Shown here one piece after another: positions 51,056-62,704 of a stretch of 64,000 bases of DNA. Within the stretch, counting starts at the first letter, position 1; every line of letters begins with the position of its first letter. Source of the DNA: Acidobacteriota bacterium (GTDB lineage Bacteria; Acidobacteriota; Terriglobia; Acidiferrales; UBA7541); NCBI GenBank assembly GCA_021324935.1, contig JAJPIE010000044.1, forward strand, positions 1-64,000, read 5' to 3'. A program made the position numbers and the translations under genes. The notes beneath the pieces are model-generated. The model did not search any database, was not told the DNA's origin, and saw nothing but the letters and a program-made list of their open reading frames with translations.

Positions 51056-52195
51056 CTACTCTACCTTCCAAAAATCGATTCCCGCCGCCTGCGTTGGCGT
51101 ATCCACTTCCGCCACCACCTTCTTCGCCTGCAAATCCACCACCTCCACCGTCCCCGGCTCTTCCCCCACGCCTTCCACCGTCACGAACGCATACAAACTG
51201 TCCGGCGACACCGCCACTCCGTGCACCACCTTCCGCTTCGTCTTCAGCCGCGCCAGTTCCTTCGCGTCGCTCGTGTCAAAAATGGATAGCGACGCATCTT
51301 TCTTGTTCGTCGCGATCAGATATTTCCCATCCGGGCTCACTCCCAGGTTGTACACGCCGTTTCCCGCCGGGATCCGCCGCACCACCTTCCACTCCTTCGC
51401 GTCCACTTCCACTATCTCATTCGATTTGTTGCACGCCACATACACCCGGCTCCCGTCTGCCGACGGTTGCGCCCACGTCGGCATGCACGTGATCGCCGCC
51501 ATGTTCATTGGCATCGTCATCCCTTCGTGGTGCTCCGCTTTCGCCTCCGGAATTCCCGCGAAGCCTTCCTCTTTTCCCGCGCTCACACGGAAGCTCCGTG
51601 AGACCTTCATCTTCTCCGCGTCGATCTCCACCACCAGGTCGCTCATCATGCAAGCCGAATATTGCCGCTTCCCGTCATGCGTGATCCGCGACCCATGCGG
51701 CATCACGCACGTCGGAATTCGTGCCACCTCCAGCATCTGGTTCGTGTCCACCACCGATACGTTGCTTGGCACCGGGTCCCCGTGCAAATTGAAGTTCACC
51801 GCGAACAAAAAATTCCCGTCCGGCGTCACGTCCGCCGTCGCCGGAAAATAACCCAGTCCCACCTGCTTCAAAATCTGCTCCGAGTCCGTGTCGTATTTCA
51901 GCGCCGTTCCGTATGGCCGCCCGTGCCCGATCGTCACGTAGAAATTCCGCTTGTCCGGCGAAAACGCGATCCCGTGCGGCCCGCTGATGTCGCTCTTCAG
52001 AATTCGCGTGTCCGTCGTCCTTTCCAGCGCCGCCCCGCTTGGCCCAAATCGCACCGTCGCGATCTTGTCCGCCGATTCGCACACCAGCTTCACCCAGTAC
52101 GTCCTCGCCGGCTGCTGCCCGCCGTAGTTCGCCGTCGCCGCCAATCCCGCACCCGCTGCCAGCACCGCCGCCATCCTCGCCACTCTGCTCGTCAT
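51056..52195 (-). CDS. Secreted YVTN-type seven-bladed beta-propeller protein
   Basis: A 379-residue protein. The frame opens at a GTG (52213), but the ATG at 52195 has GGAGAGG directly upstream and starts the signal peptide. Repeating blades are seen: G-I-A-F-S-P-D-K-R, A-D-V-T-P-D-G-N-F-L-F-A-V-N, L-G-V-S-P-D-G-K-Y-L-I-A-T-N and V-A-V-S-P-D-S-L-Y-A-F-V-T. These are the YVTN/surface-layer propeller repeats. The function is unknown; many relatives bind ligands or proteins at the envelope. Confidence 0.87.
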   Translation of the reverse strand: MTSRVARMAAVLAAGAGLAATANYGGQQPARTYWVKLVCESADKIATVRFGPSGAALERTTDTRILKSDISGPHGIAFSPDKRNFYVTIGHGRPYGTALKYDTDSEQILKQVGLGYFPATADVTPDGNFLFAVNFNLHGDPVPSNVSVVDTNQMLEVARIPTCVMPHGSRITHDGKRQYSACMMSDLVVEIDAEKMKVSRSFRVSAGKEEGFAGIPEAKAEHHEGMTMPMNMAAITCMPTWAQPSADGSRVYVACNKSNEIVEVDAKEWKVVRRIPAGNGVYNLGVSPDGKYLIATNKKDASLSIFDTSDAKELARLKTKRKVVHGVAVSPDSLYAFVTVEGVGEEPGTVEVVDLQAKKVVAEVDTPTQAAGIDFWKVE

Positions 52196-52368
52196 AAGCC
52201 TCTCCTGCCGCACATTCTACGACCACCGTCGCGTTGCGGCCACCTTCCCAATTACGATTTTCCATTTTCAATTTTCTGCCTTCGCTTTTCCCTCCTCTTA
52301 ACCTCATTACTTCTTTACTTCCTTGCTTCCTCCCTTGTGCTACACTCCTCTCCCCCGCGGAGGGCGTC

Positions 52369-55176
52369 TTGTCCAGTCAACCCGCGAAGCCTGTTCGATC
52401 CTGGCTCATCGGCACCTCGCCCGCCTGCGATCTCCGCCTCTCCCAGCCCACCGTCTCCGGCCAGCACTGCCGCCTCACCGAAACCGACGCTGGCTTCCTG
52501 CTCGAGGACCTCGGCTCCCGCAATGGCACCTACGTCGAAAATCGCCTCCTGGCCCCGCACACCCCGCTTAAAATCTCCCCGCTCCAGCACGTGCTTCTCG
52601 CCGACAACGTTCCCATGCCTTGGCCTGCCGATATCAAATCTTCCGCTTCCGCCGCTCCTGCTCCTCGCACCATCAACATCGGCCGCGCTCCCGATTGCGA
52701 CGTCTGCCTCGACTACCCCATGGTCTCCGCCCATCACGCTCGCATCACCGAACATAACGGCGCCTACTTCATCGAAGATCTCAACTCCCGCAACGGCACC
52801 TCCCTTAATCGCATCCATAATCGCGTCCAGCGCTCTCCGCTCCATCCCTCCGACGACATTTTCCTCGGCTCCTATAAAGTCTCTGCCTCCTGGATCCTCC
52901 AAAAACGCAAAGCCGTCCTCGGCGAAGCCGCTTTCGCCACCGTCCTCTTCCAGGCTCATTCCATGACCATCGGCCGCGATCCCGCCTGCGAACAACCCGT
53001 CTCGCATCCCGCCATCTCCTGGCATCACTCGCGCCTCACGCGGACTCCCGCCGGCACCTTCATCGAGGATCTCGGCTCTCTCAACGGCACCTTCCTCAAC
53101 GGCGTTCGCATTTCCTCGAAAACGCAAGTCAGCCCCGGCCAGGAAATCGGTATCGGCAGCATACGTTTCCAGGTTCTCCCCGATGGCAACCTTGCACGCC
53201 GCGACTACGCTGGCAACGTCAGCATCGAAGCGCAGGACGTCACCGTCCTCGCTCCCGATGGCCGTCCCCTCCTAGAACCTGTCTCCCTCGTCGCCTACCC
53301 CTCCGAGCTCATCGCCATGATGGGCCCCGCTGGCGCCGGTAAAACCACCCTCCTCAAGGCCCTCAACGGCTATTCGCGCCCCGCTTCCGGCCAGGTCCTC
53401 TTCAACGGTATCAATCTCTATCGCCACTACGACCGTTTCTGCCAGCAACTCGCCTATGTTCCCCAGGACGACATCGTCCATCCCCAGCTCACGGTCCGCG
53501 AAGCCCTCTATTTTTCAGCCCGCCTCCGCACCGACCTCACCGATGACGAAATTGAAACCCGCATCGACACGCTTCTTCGCGATCTCAATCTCCTCGACAA
53601 AAAAAACACCATCATCGGCTCCCCCGAAAACAAGGTCCTCAGCGGCGGCCAGCGCAAGCGCGTCAACATCGCCATGGAACTCATCACCGACACGCCCGTC
53701 CTCTTCCTCGACGAGCCCACCTCCGGTCTCTCTTCTTACGACGCCGAAGGCGTCATCCATCTCCTCAAGCAGCTTTCCCAACAGGGCAAAACCATTATCG
53801 CCACCATCCACCAGCCAAGCCTTCACGTCTTTCGCGAATTCGACAATCTCATCATGCTCGCCCGCGATTCCGGCGGCTGCGGCACGCTTGCCTTCTTTGG
53901 CCCCGCTTATCCCGATTCCATCGAATTTCTTCACCCGAAATCGTCCGAAGAAACGCAACCCAATCCCGCCGACGAACCTGGTCCCGAACTCCTCCTTGCC
54001 GGCCTTGCCAAATGCCCCGCCGCGGAATGGTCCCGCCGTTTCCGCGAATCGCGCTACCGCAAGGAATTTGTCGAAGCTCGCTCCCGTCAATCCGCTTCCG
54101 CCATTCAGGCCCCGGTCCAGGAAGCCTCGCGCCGCTTCAGCTTCACCCAATGGCTCACGCTTCTCCGCCGCAATGCCATCGTCAAGGTCCGCAACCGCGC
54201 GCAATTGGCCATCCTCGGCCTGCAATCCCCGCTCATCGCCGCGCTGATCGTCCTTGTCTATGGCCAAGTCGCCGCCTCCGCTGCCACCTTCCGGCAATTT
54301 CAGGAAATGGCCGCCAACATCATCGGCATCCACATCCTCATGGTCGTCGCCGCCATCTGGTTCGGCTGCAACAACGCCACTCGCGACATCGTCGGCGAAT
54401 GGACCATCTTCTATCGCGAACGCATGGTCAATCTGAAGCTGCCTTCCTACGTTTTCTCCAAGTTCCTCCTGCTGCTCGCTCTCTCCATCCTTCAATGCGC
54501 CGTCATGCTCGGCATTGTCTATCTCTTCTCCGGCCTCAAGGCCGATTTCCTCCAAATCGGCGCCGTGCTCGTTCTCGCCTCCGCCGTCGGCACCTCCCTC
54601 GGCCTCGCCATCTCTGCGGGCTCCTCCAGCACCGAAAGCGCCATCGCTCTCCTCCCCATCGTCTTGTTGCCCGTGATTGTTCTTGGTGGTGGTTTAAAAC
54701 AAATCTACCTCATGCCCGTCCCCATGCAGTGGGTTTCGACTGTCATCCCCTCCCGTTGGGCCTTCGAATACAACCTCGTCAACGAAGCCTCCCACCGCAA
54801 CTCCTGCATCGAACTCCCTGGCCCCTGTCAGCCGGAGGCCGCGGCTCACACCCCCGCGCATCCCGGCCGCGCTGAGCATGCCAACTCCGCGCCTTCCCGC
54901 GAACCTGGCGGCACAATCCTGCCGCCGGGCTCCTCACGCGCACCAAGTAGTCCTTCTACCGCTGCGCAGCAACATGCCGACCAATCCCGGCTTTATTCCG
55001 TCGACGCCGCCGACTTCCAGGTCCCCGTTACCCTTCAAAACGCCGTACGCGCCAAACCCGATCCCGCCCACTCTCGCCGCCTTGACTTCCTTCACACCCT
55101 CGGCGTCCTCGCCGCCATGCTCTTCGTTTTCCTCGCCTCTGTCTTCCTCTTTCTCCGCTCCCGCGTACCCCATTGA
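52369..55176 (+). CDS. ABC transporter half-molecule with three N-terminal FHA domains
   Basis: A 935-residue protein starting at a TTG (52369) five bases after GGAGG; upstream in-frame codons look non-coding. Three FHA domains lie at about residues 1-90, 100-190 and 200-290, each with R-N-G-T or L-N-G-T. An ABC ATPase follows, with G-P-A-G-A-G-K-T-T (about 319), L-S-G-G-Q-R-K-R-V (about 424) and L-F-L-D-E-P-T-S-G-L. The C-terminal part is an ABCG-type membrane domain of about six helices. FHA domains bind phosphothreonine, so the two Ser/Thr kinases in the window are possible partners. The substrate is unknown. Confidence 0.9.
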   Translation: MSSQPAKPVRSWLIGTSPACDLRLSQPTVSGQHCRLTETDAGFLLEDLGSRNGTYVENRLLAPHTPLKISPLQHVLLADNVPMPWPADIKSSASAAPAPRTINIGRAPDCDVCLDYPMVSAHHARITEHNGAYFIEDLNSRNGTSLNRIHNRVQRSPLHPSDDIFLGSYKVSASWILQKRKAVLGEAAFATVLFQAHSMTIGRDPACEQPVSHPAISWHHSRLTRTPAGTFIEDLGSLNGTFLNGVRISSKTQVSPGQEIGIGSIRFQVLPDGNLARRDYAGNVSIEAQDVTVLAPDGRPLLEPVSLVAYPSELIAMMGPAGAGKTTLLKALNGYSRPASGQVLFNGINLYRHYDRFCQQLAYVPQDDIVHPQLTVREALYFSARLRTDLTDDEIETRIDTLLRDLNLLDKKNTIIGSPENKVLSGGQRKRVNIAMELITDTPVLFLDEPTSGLSSYDAEGVIHLLKQLSQQGKTIIATIHQPSLHVFREFDNLIMLARDSGGCGTLAFFGPAYPDSIEFLHPKSSEETQPNPADEPGPELLLAGLAKCPAAEWSRRFRESRYRKEFVEARSRQSASAIQAPVQEASRRFSFTQWLTLLRRNAIVKVRNRAQLAILGLQSPLIAALIVLVYGQVAASAATFRQFQEMAANIIGIHILMVVAAIWFGCNNATRDIVGEWTIFYRERMVNLKLPSYVFSKFLLLLALSILQCAVMLGIVYLFSGLKADFLQIGAVLVLASAVGTSLGLAISAGSSSTESAIALLPIVLLPVIVLGGGLKQIYLMPVPMQWVSTVIPSRWAFEYNLVNEASHRNSCIELPGPCQPEAAAHTPAHPGRAEHANSAPSREPGGTILPPGSSRAPSSPSTAAQQHADQSRLYSVDAADFQVPVTLQNAVRAKPDPAHSRRLDFLHTLGVLAAMLFVFLASVFLFLRSRVPH

Positions 55177-55451
55177 CCTGGTATTGCCGGCATCTTGCCG
55201 GCCACCCTGCCTCCTCCTCCTCCTCCTTTCTTTTCTCTTCCATGTAGCGCTGCTCTTTTAAGCCGGCTCGCCCGGAGCGAGGCGAAGGGCCTCTTCTGCT
55301 CCGTTCTCTCTGCTACCCTCTATTACCTCTGTGGTGAATTCTTTCTCTTAATTCCTTCAACTCTTCGACCTTTGAACCTTGAATTCTTCAGTCCTTTCCC
55401 CATCCAATTTGCCCCTCGACGCCCGGCCCTCGCCCCTGCCACACTCTCCTC

Positions 55452-56585
55452 ATGCACATCACTCCCTTCCGCATCGAAGAGTACATGGCCCAATACGAAT
55501 TCGCGGCCAAATACCTTCTCTCTTCTTCCGACGCCGAATCCGTCACCATCGCTGAACTTCTCGCCCTCGAACCCGGCGCCCACGACGCCTTCCTCAATCA
55601 CTGGTGTGGCTACACCGAATCTTCCGGCGCTCCCTGGCTCCGCGAAGCCCTCTCCACCATCTATACCTCAATCGCCGGCGATCAACTCCTCGTCGTCTCC
55701 GCCGCCGAAGAAGCCATCTTCCTCTTCTATCACGCGCTCCTCTCGCCCAACGACCACGCGATCGTCGAAACCCCCTGCTACGAAAGCGCGCTCACCGTTC
55801 CCAAAAGCACCGGCGCCGCCGTCAGCGAATGGCGCCGCAAGCCCGAAAACGGCTGGGCCCACGATCTCGCCGCCCTCGAATCCCTTATTCGCCCCAACAC
55901 CCGCGCGCTATACATCAACACACCCCACAATCCCACCGGCTTGCTCATGCAGCCTGACATCTATCGCAATGTTCTGGAACTCGCCGCGCGTCACGGCATT
56001 TATGTGTTCAGTGATGAGGTCTACCGCGAACTCGAACACCATCCCGCCGACCGTCTTCCCGCCGCCTGCGATCTCTATGACCGCGCCCTCAGCCTCGGCT
56101 CCGTCAGCAAAACCTATGGACTCCCCGGCCTCCGCCTCGCCTGGCTCGCCTCACACGACGCCTCATTCCTCCAGAAAATCCTCTCTCTGAAGCACTACAC
56201 CACCATCTGCTCCAGCGCTCCCAGCGAATTCCTCACCGCCCTCGCCTTCCGTCATCGTCAGAAATTCATCGAGCGCAATCTCGCCATCGTCCGCCACAAT
56301 CTCCCGTTGCTCTCCGCCTTCTTCTCTCGCCACTCCGATCTCTTTGATTGGACTCCTCCCACCGCTTCCACCATCGGCTTCGTCCGCTTCAAACCCCAAC
56401 TGGACGTCCTGAAATTCTGTGAAACTCTCGTCCGCGAAGCTGGCGTCCTTCTTCTCCCCGGCACCGTCTACGACGAGCCTCAACACATTCGCTTCGGTTA
56501 TGGCCGCAAAAACATGCCCGATTCCCTCGCCCATCTCGAGTCCTGGCTTGCCAACTCCACCCGCTACCGCTCCGCCACCCTGTAG
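55452..56585 (+). CDS. Class I/II PLP-dependent aminotransferase
   Basis: A 377-residue fold-type I aminotransferase. The PLP lysine is Lys220 in S-V-S-K-T-Y-G-L-P-G-L-R; N-T-P-H-N-P-T-G carries the cofactor-contact Asn, and S-D-E-V-Y has the Asp/Tyr pair. The 'FGYGRKNMPDSLAHLESWL' end contains the substrate-carboxylate Arg region. The substrate cannot be told; it resembles aminotransferases acting on bulky or aromatic amino acids. The stop TAG lies inside a GTAG palindromic repeat. Confidence 0.88.
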   Translation: MHITPFRIEEYMAQYEFAAKYLLSSSDAESVTIAELLALEPGAHDAFLNHWCGYTESSGAPWLREALSTIYTSIAGDQLLVVSAAEEAIFLFYHALLSPNDHAIVETPCYESALTVPKSTGAAVSEWRRKPENGWAHDLAALESLIRPNTRALYINTPHNPTGLLMQPDIYRNVLELAARHGIYVFSDEVYRELEHHPADRLPAACDLYDRALSLGSVSKTYGLPGLRLAWLASHDASFLQKILSLKHYTTICSSAPSEFLTALAFRHRQKFIERNLAIVRHNLPLLSAFFSRHSDLFDWTPPTASTIGFVRFKPQLDVLKFCETLVREAGVLLLPGTVYDEPQHIRFGYGRKNMPDSLAHLESWLANSTRYRSATL

Positions 56586-56608
56586 TGGCCGAACTTTAGA
56601 TCGGCCAC
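56582..56608 (+). repeat. GTAG-headed palindromic repeat overlapping a stop codon
   Basis: GTAG at 56582-56585 contains the stop of the aminotransferase gene. The stem GTGGCCGA (56585-56592) / TCGGCCAC (56601-56608) is perfect, with an eight-base loop. The stem core matches the 33196 copy. Confidence 0.7.
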
Positions 56609-56716
56609 CGTCAACTCTGCCCTTAACCTGTTTGCCCCAATCCTCTCCGCACCACGGCGCAATCTCGTCCGGCGCATACGCGTTCCTCGTCTCCCACACA
56701 TGGTCCCCAAACACAA

Positions 56717-56812
56717 AACCGCCGGGAGAACCGGCGCCTTTGGTTGTCGTTCTCCGCTTCCGAACCTTCTTCGGAATCGAATCCCAACAACCTCCGGCTT
56801 CTCCCGGCGGTT
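56717..56812. repeat. Inverted repeat AACCGCCGGGAGAA
   Basis: Left arm 56717-56734 and right arm 56794-56812 are complementary over AACCGCCGGGAGAA plus CCGG, with one extra base; about 60 bases separate them. It lies downstream of the zinc-ribbon gene (minus strand). No T-run follows, so it is not a standard terminator. Confidence 0.55.
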
Positions 56813-56860
56813 GAATCCGCTTTCTGGCTGCTGATTACTGATCTCTGATTTCTATCTTCT

Positions 56861-57160
56861 TTACGCCGCTCCCATTGACCTCCTCGCCTGGAAGCATTCC
56901 CGGCAAAACACCGGGCGCCCCTGCGTCGGCCGGAAGGGAACCGTCGTTTCTTTTCCGCATTGCGAACAAGTGGTTTTGGTTTCCGCCCTCGGCGCTGAAC
57001 CTCCTCCGCCTCCCCCCTCCGCTCGCTTTGCCTTGCAGCCCTTGCATCGCTTCGGTTCGTTTTTAAATCCCTTGTCGGCGAAAAACATCTGTTCGCCGGC
57101 TGTAAATACGAACTCGGCGCCACACTCCGAACACTTCAGCACCTTATCGTTGAATTCCAT
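56861..57160 (-). CDS. Small zinc-ribbon protein (two CxxC...CxxC units)
   Basis: A 99-residue protein with two zinc-finger units: C-S-E-C ... C-K-G-C, and C-S-Q-C ... C-R-E-C, separated by a Gly-rich linker. The second is the CxxC-x17-CxxC pattern common in small bacterial proteins of unknown role. The 'TAGEQMFFADKGFKNEPKRC' stretch is also typical. The ATG at 57160 follows GGGGGAGCGG. A candidate structured RNA lies in the leader. Confidence 0.85.
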   Translation of the reverse strand: MEFNDKVLKCSECGAEFVFTAGEQMFFADKGFKNEPKRCKGCKAKRAEGGGGGGSAPRAETKTTCSQCGKETTVPFRPTQGRPVFCRECFQARRSMGAA

Positions 57161-57199
57161 GACCCCGCTCCCCCTGGACCCTTATCGGGCGGGGGGCCG

Positions 57200-57292
57200 G
57201 GCTCCTGCGCCACGGGCCGAATGGGGGCTCGGACCTGTGACCGGGAAACGCCGGGCACGGATCCCTGGGGCCTGCGGGCGAAGAATAGGAAC
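57200..57292 (+). ncRNA. Candidate structured RNA between rpsU and the zinc-ribbon gene
   Basis: A long imperfect hairpin can be drawn. Apical part: GGACC-U-GUG-A-CCGG (57231-57244), loop GAAACG, CCGG-G-CAC-GG-A-UCC (57251-57264). Then comes an asymmetric internal loop (57219-57230 / 57265-57268), a nine-pair stem 57210-57218 / 57269-57277 with one mismatch, and outer UCCU/AGGA pairs. An asymmetric central bubble in a rod is reminiscent of 6S RNA, but the length is short. The strand is uncertain; on the minus strand it would be the leader of the zinc-ribbon gene. Confidence 0.3.
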
Positions 57293-57366
57293 TAACACCC
57301 AACTTGCTCTGCCTGATAGGGGCCTGATCCCGGAAGTGCGGCGCCGAAACGCGTCTCGTTCAGGTT

Positions 57367-57564
57367 TTAATCCTGCTCGCGACGCTGCTTCTTGCGCAGT
57401 CGCTTCCGCGAAAGCGCTTCTTTGGCCCGGCGCTTCTCGCCGGGCTTCATGTAAAAGCTATGCTTCTTGATTTCCTTGATGATGTCTTCCTGCTGCACCT
57501 TCCGCTTGAATCGCCGCAGGGCATTCTCCAAGGATTCATTTTCTTGAATTACGACTTCTGCCAA
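57367..57564 (-). CDS. rpsU: 30S ribosomal protein S21
   Basis: A 65-residue basic protein. The start M-A-E-V-V-I-Q-E-N-E-S-L-E-N-A-L-R-R-F-K is a typical S21 N-terminus, followed by 'EIKKHSFYMKPGEKRRAK' and a highly basic C-terminus. S21 helps the small subunit engage mRNA near the Shine-Dalgarno region. It is transcribed away from glgC, whose promoter shares the 281-base gap to the right. Confidence 0.97.
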   Translation of the reverse strand: MAEVVIQENESLENALRRFKRKVQQEDIIKEIKKHSFYMKPGEKRRAKEALSRKRLRKKQRREQD

Positions 57565-57845
57565 TGTACTTCACCCCAATTCCGGTTCGGATTACCTGAT
57601 GGCAGTGCCACGGTTGCCTTCCCGCACTGCTTCTGTTTAGATTATCTCACGAGGTTGTTGGCTTCTTGTAGTCAATTTCGCCCTCCCAAGTCAAGCAATC
57701 TTTGCTGCGAAGCCGTTGCAACCCCTTGCTCATGCTTCCACGGTTACTCGTACCTTCCTTGTAATTCCCCTTTCCTGCTGCTTTCCGTTCTCGACTGCTG
57801 ATACACTGGGGGGCCGCAAAAAAACATTTCTCGGGAGCCTGCCTC

Positions 57846-60641
<2,796 letters not shown>

Positions 60642-60700
60642 CGCGCTCCACTCGCAGAGTCCTGGCGTTTTCTTCTCCGCGAATCCCTGCGTGCTTCGCT

Positions 60701-60900
60701 ATGACCGCGCAGGCTATCGGCGGTTCGCTTCCTCTTGGCACGCGCGCCGCAAAGCTCTCCGCCATTGGAGCTTTGTTCTTCCTTATCTCCGACACCTTCC
60801 TCGCCTGGGATCGCTTCCACGGCGGCCTCCTCCTTGGGCCCGCTCTGGTTCTCGTCCCTTACTACGTCGCGCAGTTGCTCATCGCTTTGTCTGCCTCTTC
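60701..60900 (+). pseudogene. C-terminal remnant of a YhhN/lysoplasmalogenase-family membrane protein
   Basis: About 66 residues, from the ATG at 60701 to around 60900, match the end of the YhhN family: 'LSAIGALFFLISDTFLAWDRF' without its last residues, then 'VLVPYYVAQLLIALSA'. The usual protein has about 210 residues and eight helices; the N-terminal 140 residues are missing and the bases upstream to eno have no matching frame. The frame then runs on to 61030 without family similarity. Probably a decayed gene. Confidence 0.55.
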
Positions 60901-61085
60901 TCCGTCCACCCAGCGACCAACCCATATTCCAGATGTAGCGCTATCTTTCATGCTAGTCCGCTTTTTCCGTGCGCTCCGCGCTTCTGCGTTACGCTGTTTC
61001 CTCCTTTCTGCGCTTGTCCATCGCGTGTGACATTCGCCACACTGGTTCCCCGCTCGGGGGCGTAAACTAAACTGCTAGCGCTCCA

Positions 61086-62702
61086 ATGCCCATGAGCGTC
61101 GTCGCACAATCCGAAGCCGCACTACCCGCCCATCCCGAACTCTCTGCCCCTGCCGTCAATCCCTGGTTCATTGCGGGTACGGTTATGCTCGCCACCTTCA
61201 TGGAGGTGCTCGACACGAGCATCGCCAACGTCGCACTGCCGCACATCGCCGGCAGCCTTTCGGCCGGCATCGACGAATCCACCTGGGTGCTGACTTCCTA
61301 TCTGGTTTCCAATGCTATCGTGCTTCCGCTGACCGGCTGGTTCTCGCGGCTGGTCGGGCGCAAGCGCTTCTACATGTCGTGTGTCACTATTTTCATGATC
61401 AGCTCGCTGCTCTGCGGACTCGCCCCCAGCCTCCCGCTCCTCGTCCTGTTCCGCGTTCTGCAAGGGGCGGGCGGGGGAGGCTTGCAGCCGGTGTCGCAAG
61501 CCATCCTCGTGGAAAGTTTTGCACGAGAGAAACAGGGCATGGCCATGGCCATTTACGGGATGGGCGTCGTCGTCGCGCCGATCATCGGCCCCACGCTGGG
61601 GGGATGGATCACGGACAACTACTCTTGGCGCTGGATTTTCTTCATCAACATTCCCGTTGGCATCCTCTCGCTTTTCCTCACCTCCTCGCTCATTCAGGAT
61701 CCGGCGCATCTGGTTGCGCTGCGCAAGGGGCCGCGGGTCAAAATCGATTACTTCGGCCTCGGCCTGCTCAGCGTCGGCCTCGGCTTCCTCCAGGTCGTGC
61801 TCGATAAGGGGCAGCGCGACGACTGGTTCGGGTCGCGCTTCATCGTCTGGTGCAGCGTCGTCACCATTGTTGGCCTCGCCGGGACGGTCCTCTGGGAACT
61901 TCGACAGAAAGATCCGGTGATCGAGCTGCATCTGTTCAAGGACCGCAATTACGCCATGGCGACTTTCACGATGTTTGCCCTCGGTGTCGTCCTCTATGGC
62001 AGCACCGTGCTGCTCCCGGTGATGCTGCAGACGCTTTCCGGTTACACCGCGGAGCTCAGCGGGCTGGTGCTTTCTCCCGGCGCTGTGGTCACGCTCATCA
62101 CGCTGCCGTTCGTGGGGCGCTTGCTTGCGAAGCACGAAGCGCGGTGGCTCGTCCTGTTCGGCCTGGCGATTCTTTCCTCCGGCATGTGGTCGCTCTCGAA
62201 GCTCAATCTCACGACAAGTTTCTGGACCTTCGTCTGGGTGTGGATCATCTCCCGCGGGGGTCTCGGCTTTCTGTTTGTACCCATCAATGTGGCGGCGTTT
62301 TCCTACGTTCCCAAGGAACGCATGAACAACGCCACCGGCCTGATCAACCTGGCGCGCAACATCGGGGGCAGCGTGGGGATTTCGCTGGTCACCACCATGC
62401 AGGCGCGGCTGGCGCAGCGCCACCAGGCGTATCTCGTTAAGGACTATTCGCCGTTCAACTGGCGCTATCAGCAGGCGCTTCAGGGACTCGCCGCGGAACT
62501 TCAGACGCGAGGCATGACCGCGGCCGACGCGCTCGTTCGCGCCAAGGCCATGCTCTATTACGAACTCCAGCGGCAGGCCGCCATGCTCTCCTTCGTCGAT
62601 GTCTTCCGCTTCATGGCATTTCTCTGCGTGGCGATGATGCCGCTCATGTTCCTGATGAAAAGGTCGGCCCGCTCGGAATTCTCCTCTCCGCTGACGCATT
62701 AG
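61086..62702 (+). CDS. DHA2-family (EmrB/QacA) drug efflux permease
   Basis: A 538-residue major facilitator protein with 14 predicted helices. The N-terminal motif M-E-V-L-D-T-S-I-A-N-V-A-L-P-H-I-A-G is the DHA2 signature (motif D1). W-V-L-T-S-Y-L-V, 'GWFSRLVGRKRFY' (motif A) and 'GMGVVVAPIIGPTLGGWI' (motif C) follow. It expels lipophilic compounds or drugs using the proton gradient. No membrane-fusion (EmrA) partner or regulator is adjacent. Start ATG at 61086; an in-frame ATG at 61092 is also possible. Confidence 0.93.
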   Translation: MPMSVVAQSEAALPAHPELSAPAVNPWFIAGTVMLATFMEVLDTSIANVALPHIAGSLSAGIDESTWVLTSYLVSNAIVLPLTGWFSRLVGRKRFYMSCVTIFMISSLLCGLAPSLPLLVLFRVLQGAGGGGLQPVSQAILVESFAREKQGMAMAIYGMGVVVAPIIGPTLGGWITDNYSWRWIFFINIPVGILSLFLTSSLIQDPAHLVALRKGPRVKIDYFGLGLLSVGLGFLQVVLDKGQRDDWFGSRFIVWCSVVTIVGLAGTVLWELRQKDPVIELHLFKDRNYAMATFTMFALGVVLYGSTVLLPVMLQTLSGYTAELSGLVLSPGAVVTLITLPFVGRLLAKHEARWLVLFGLAILSSGMWSLSKLNLTTSFWTFVWVWIISRGGLGFLFVPINVAAFSYVPKERMNNATGLINLARNIGGSVGISLVTTMQARLAQRHQAYLVKDYSPFNWRYQQALQGLAAELQTRGMTAADALVRAKAMLYYELQRQAAMLSFVDVFRFMAFLCVAMMPLMFLMKRSARSEFSSPLTH

Positions 62703-62704
62703 GA

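Noticed and set aside
60901..61030. Continuation of the YhhN-like frame as a real protein
   Set aside because: Similarity stops near 60900; the rest contains a degenerate GTAG-like sequence and no recognisable domain.
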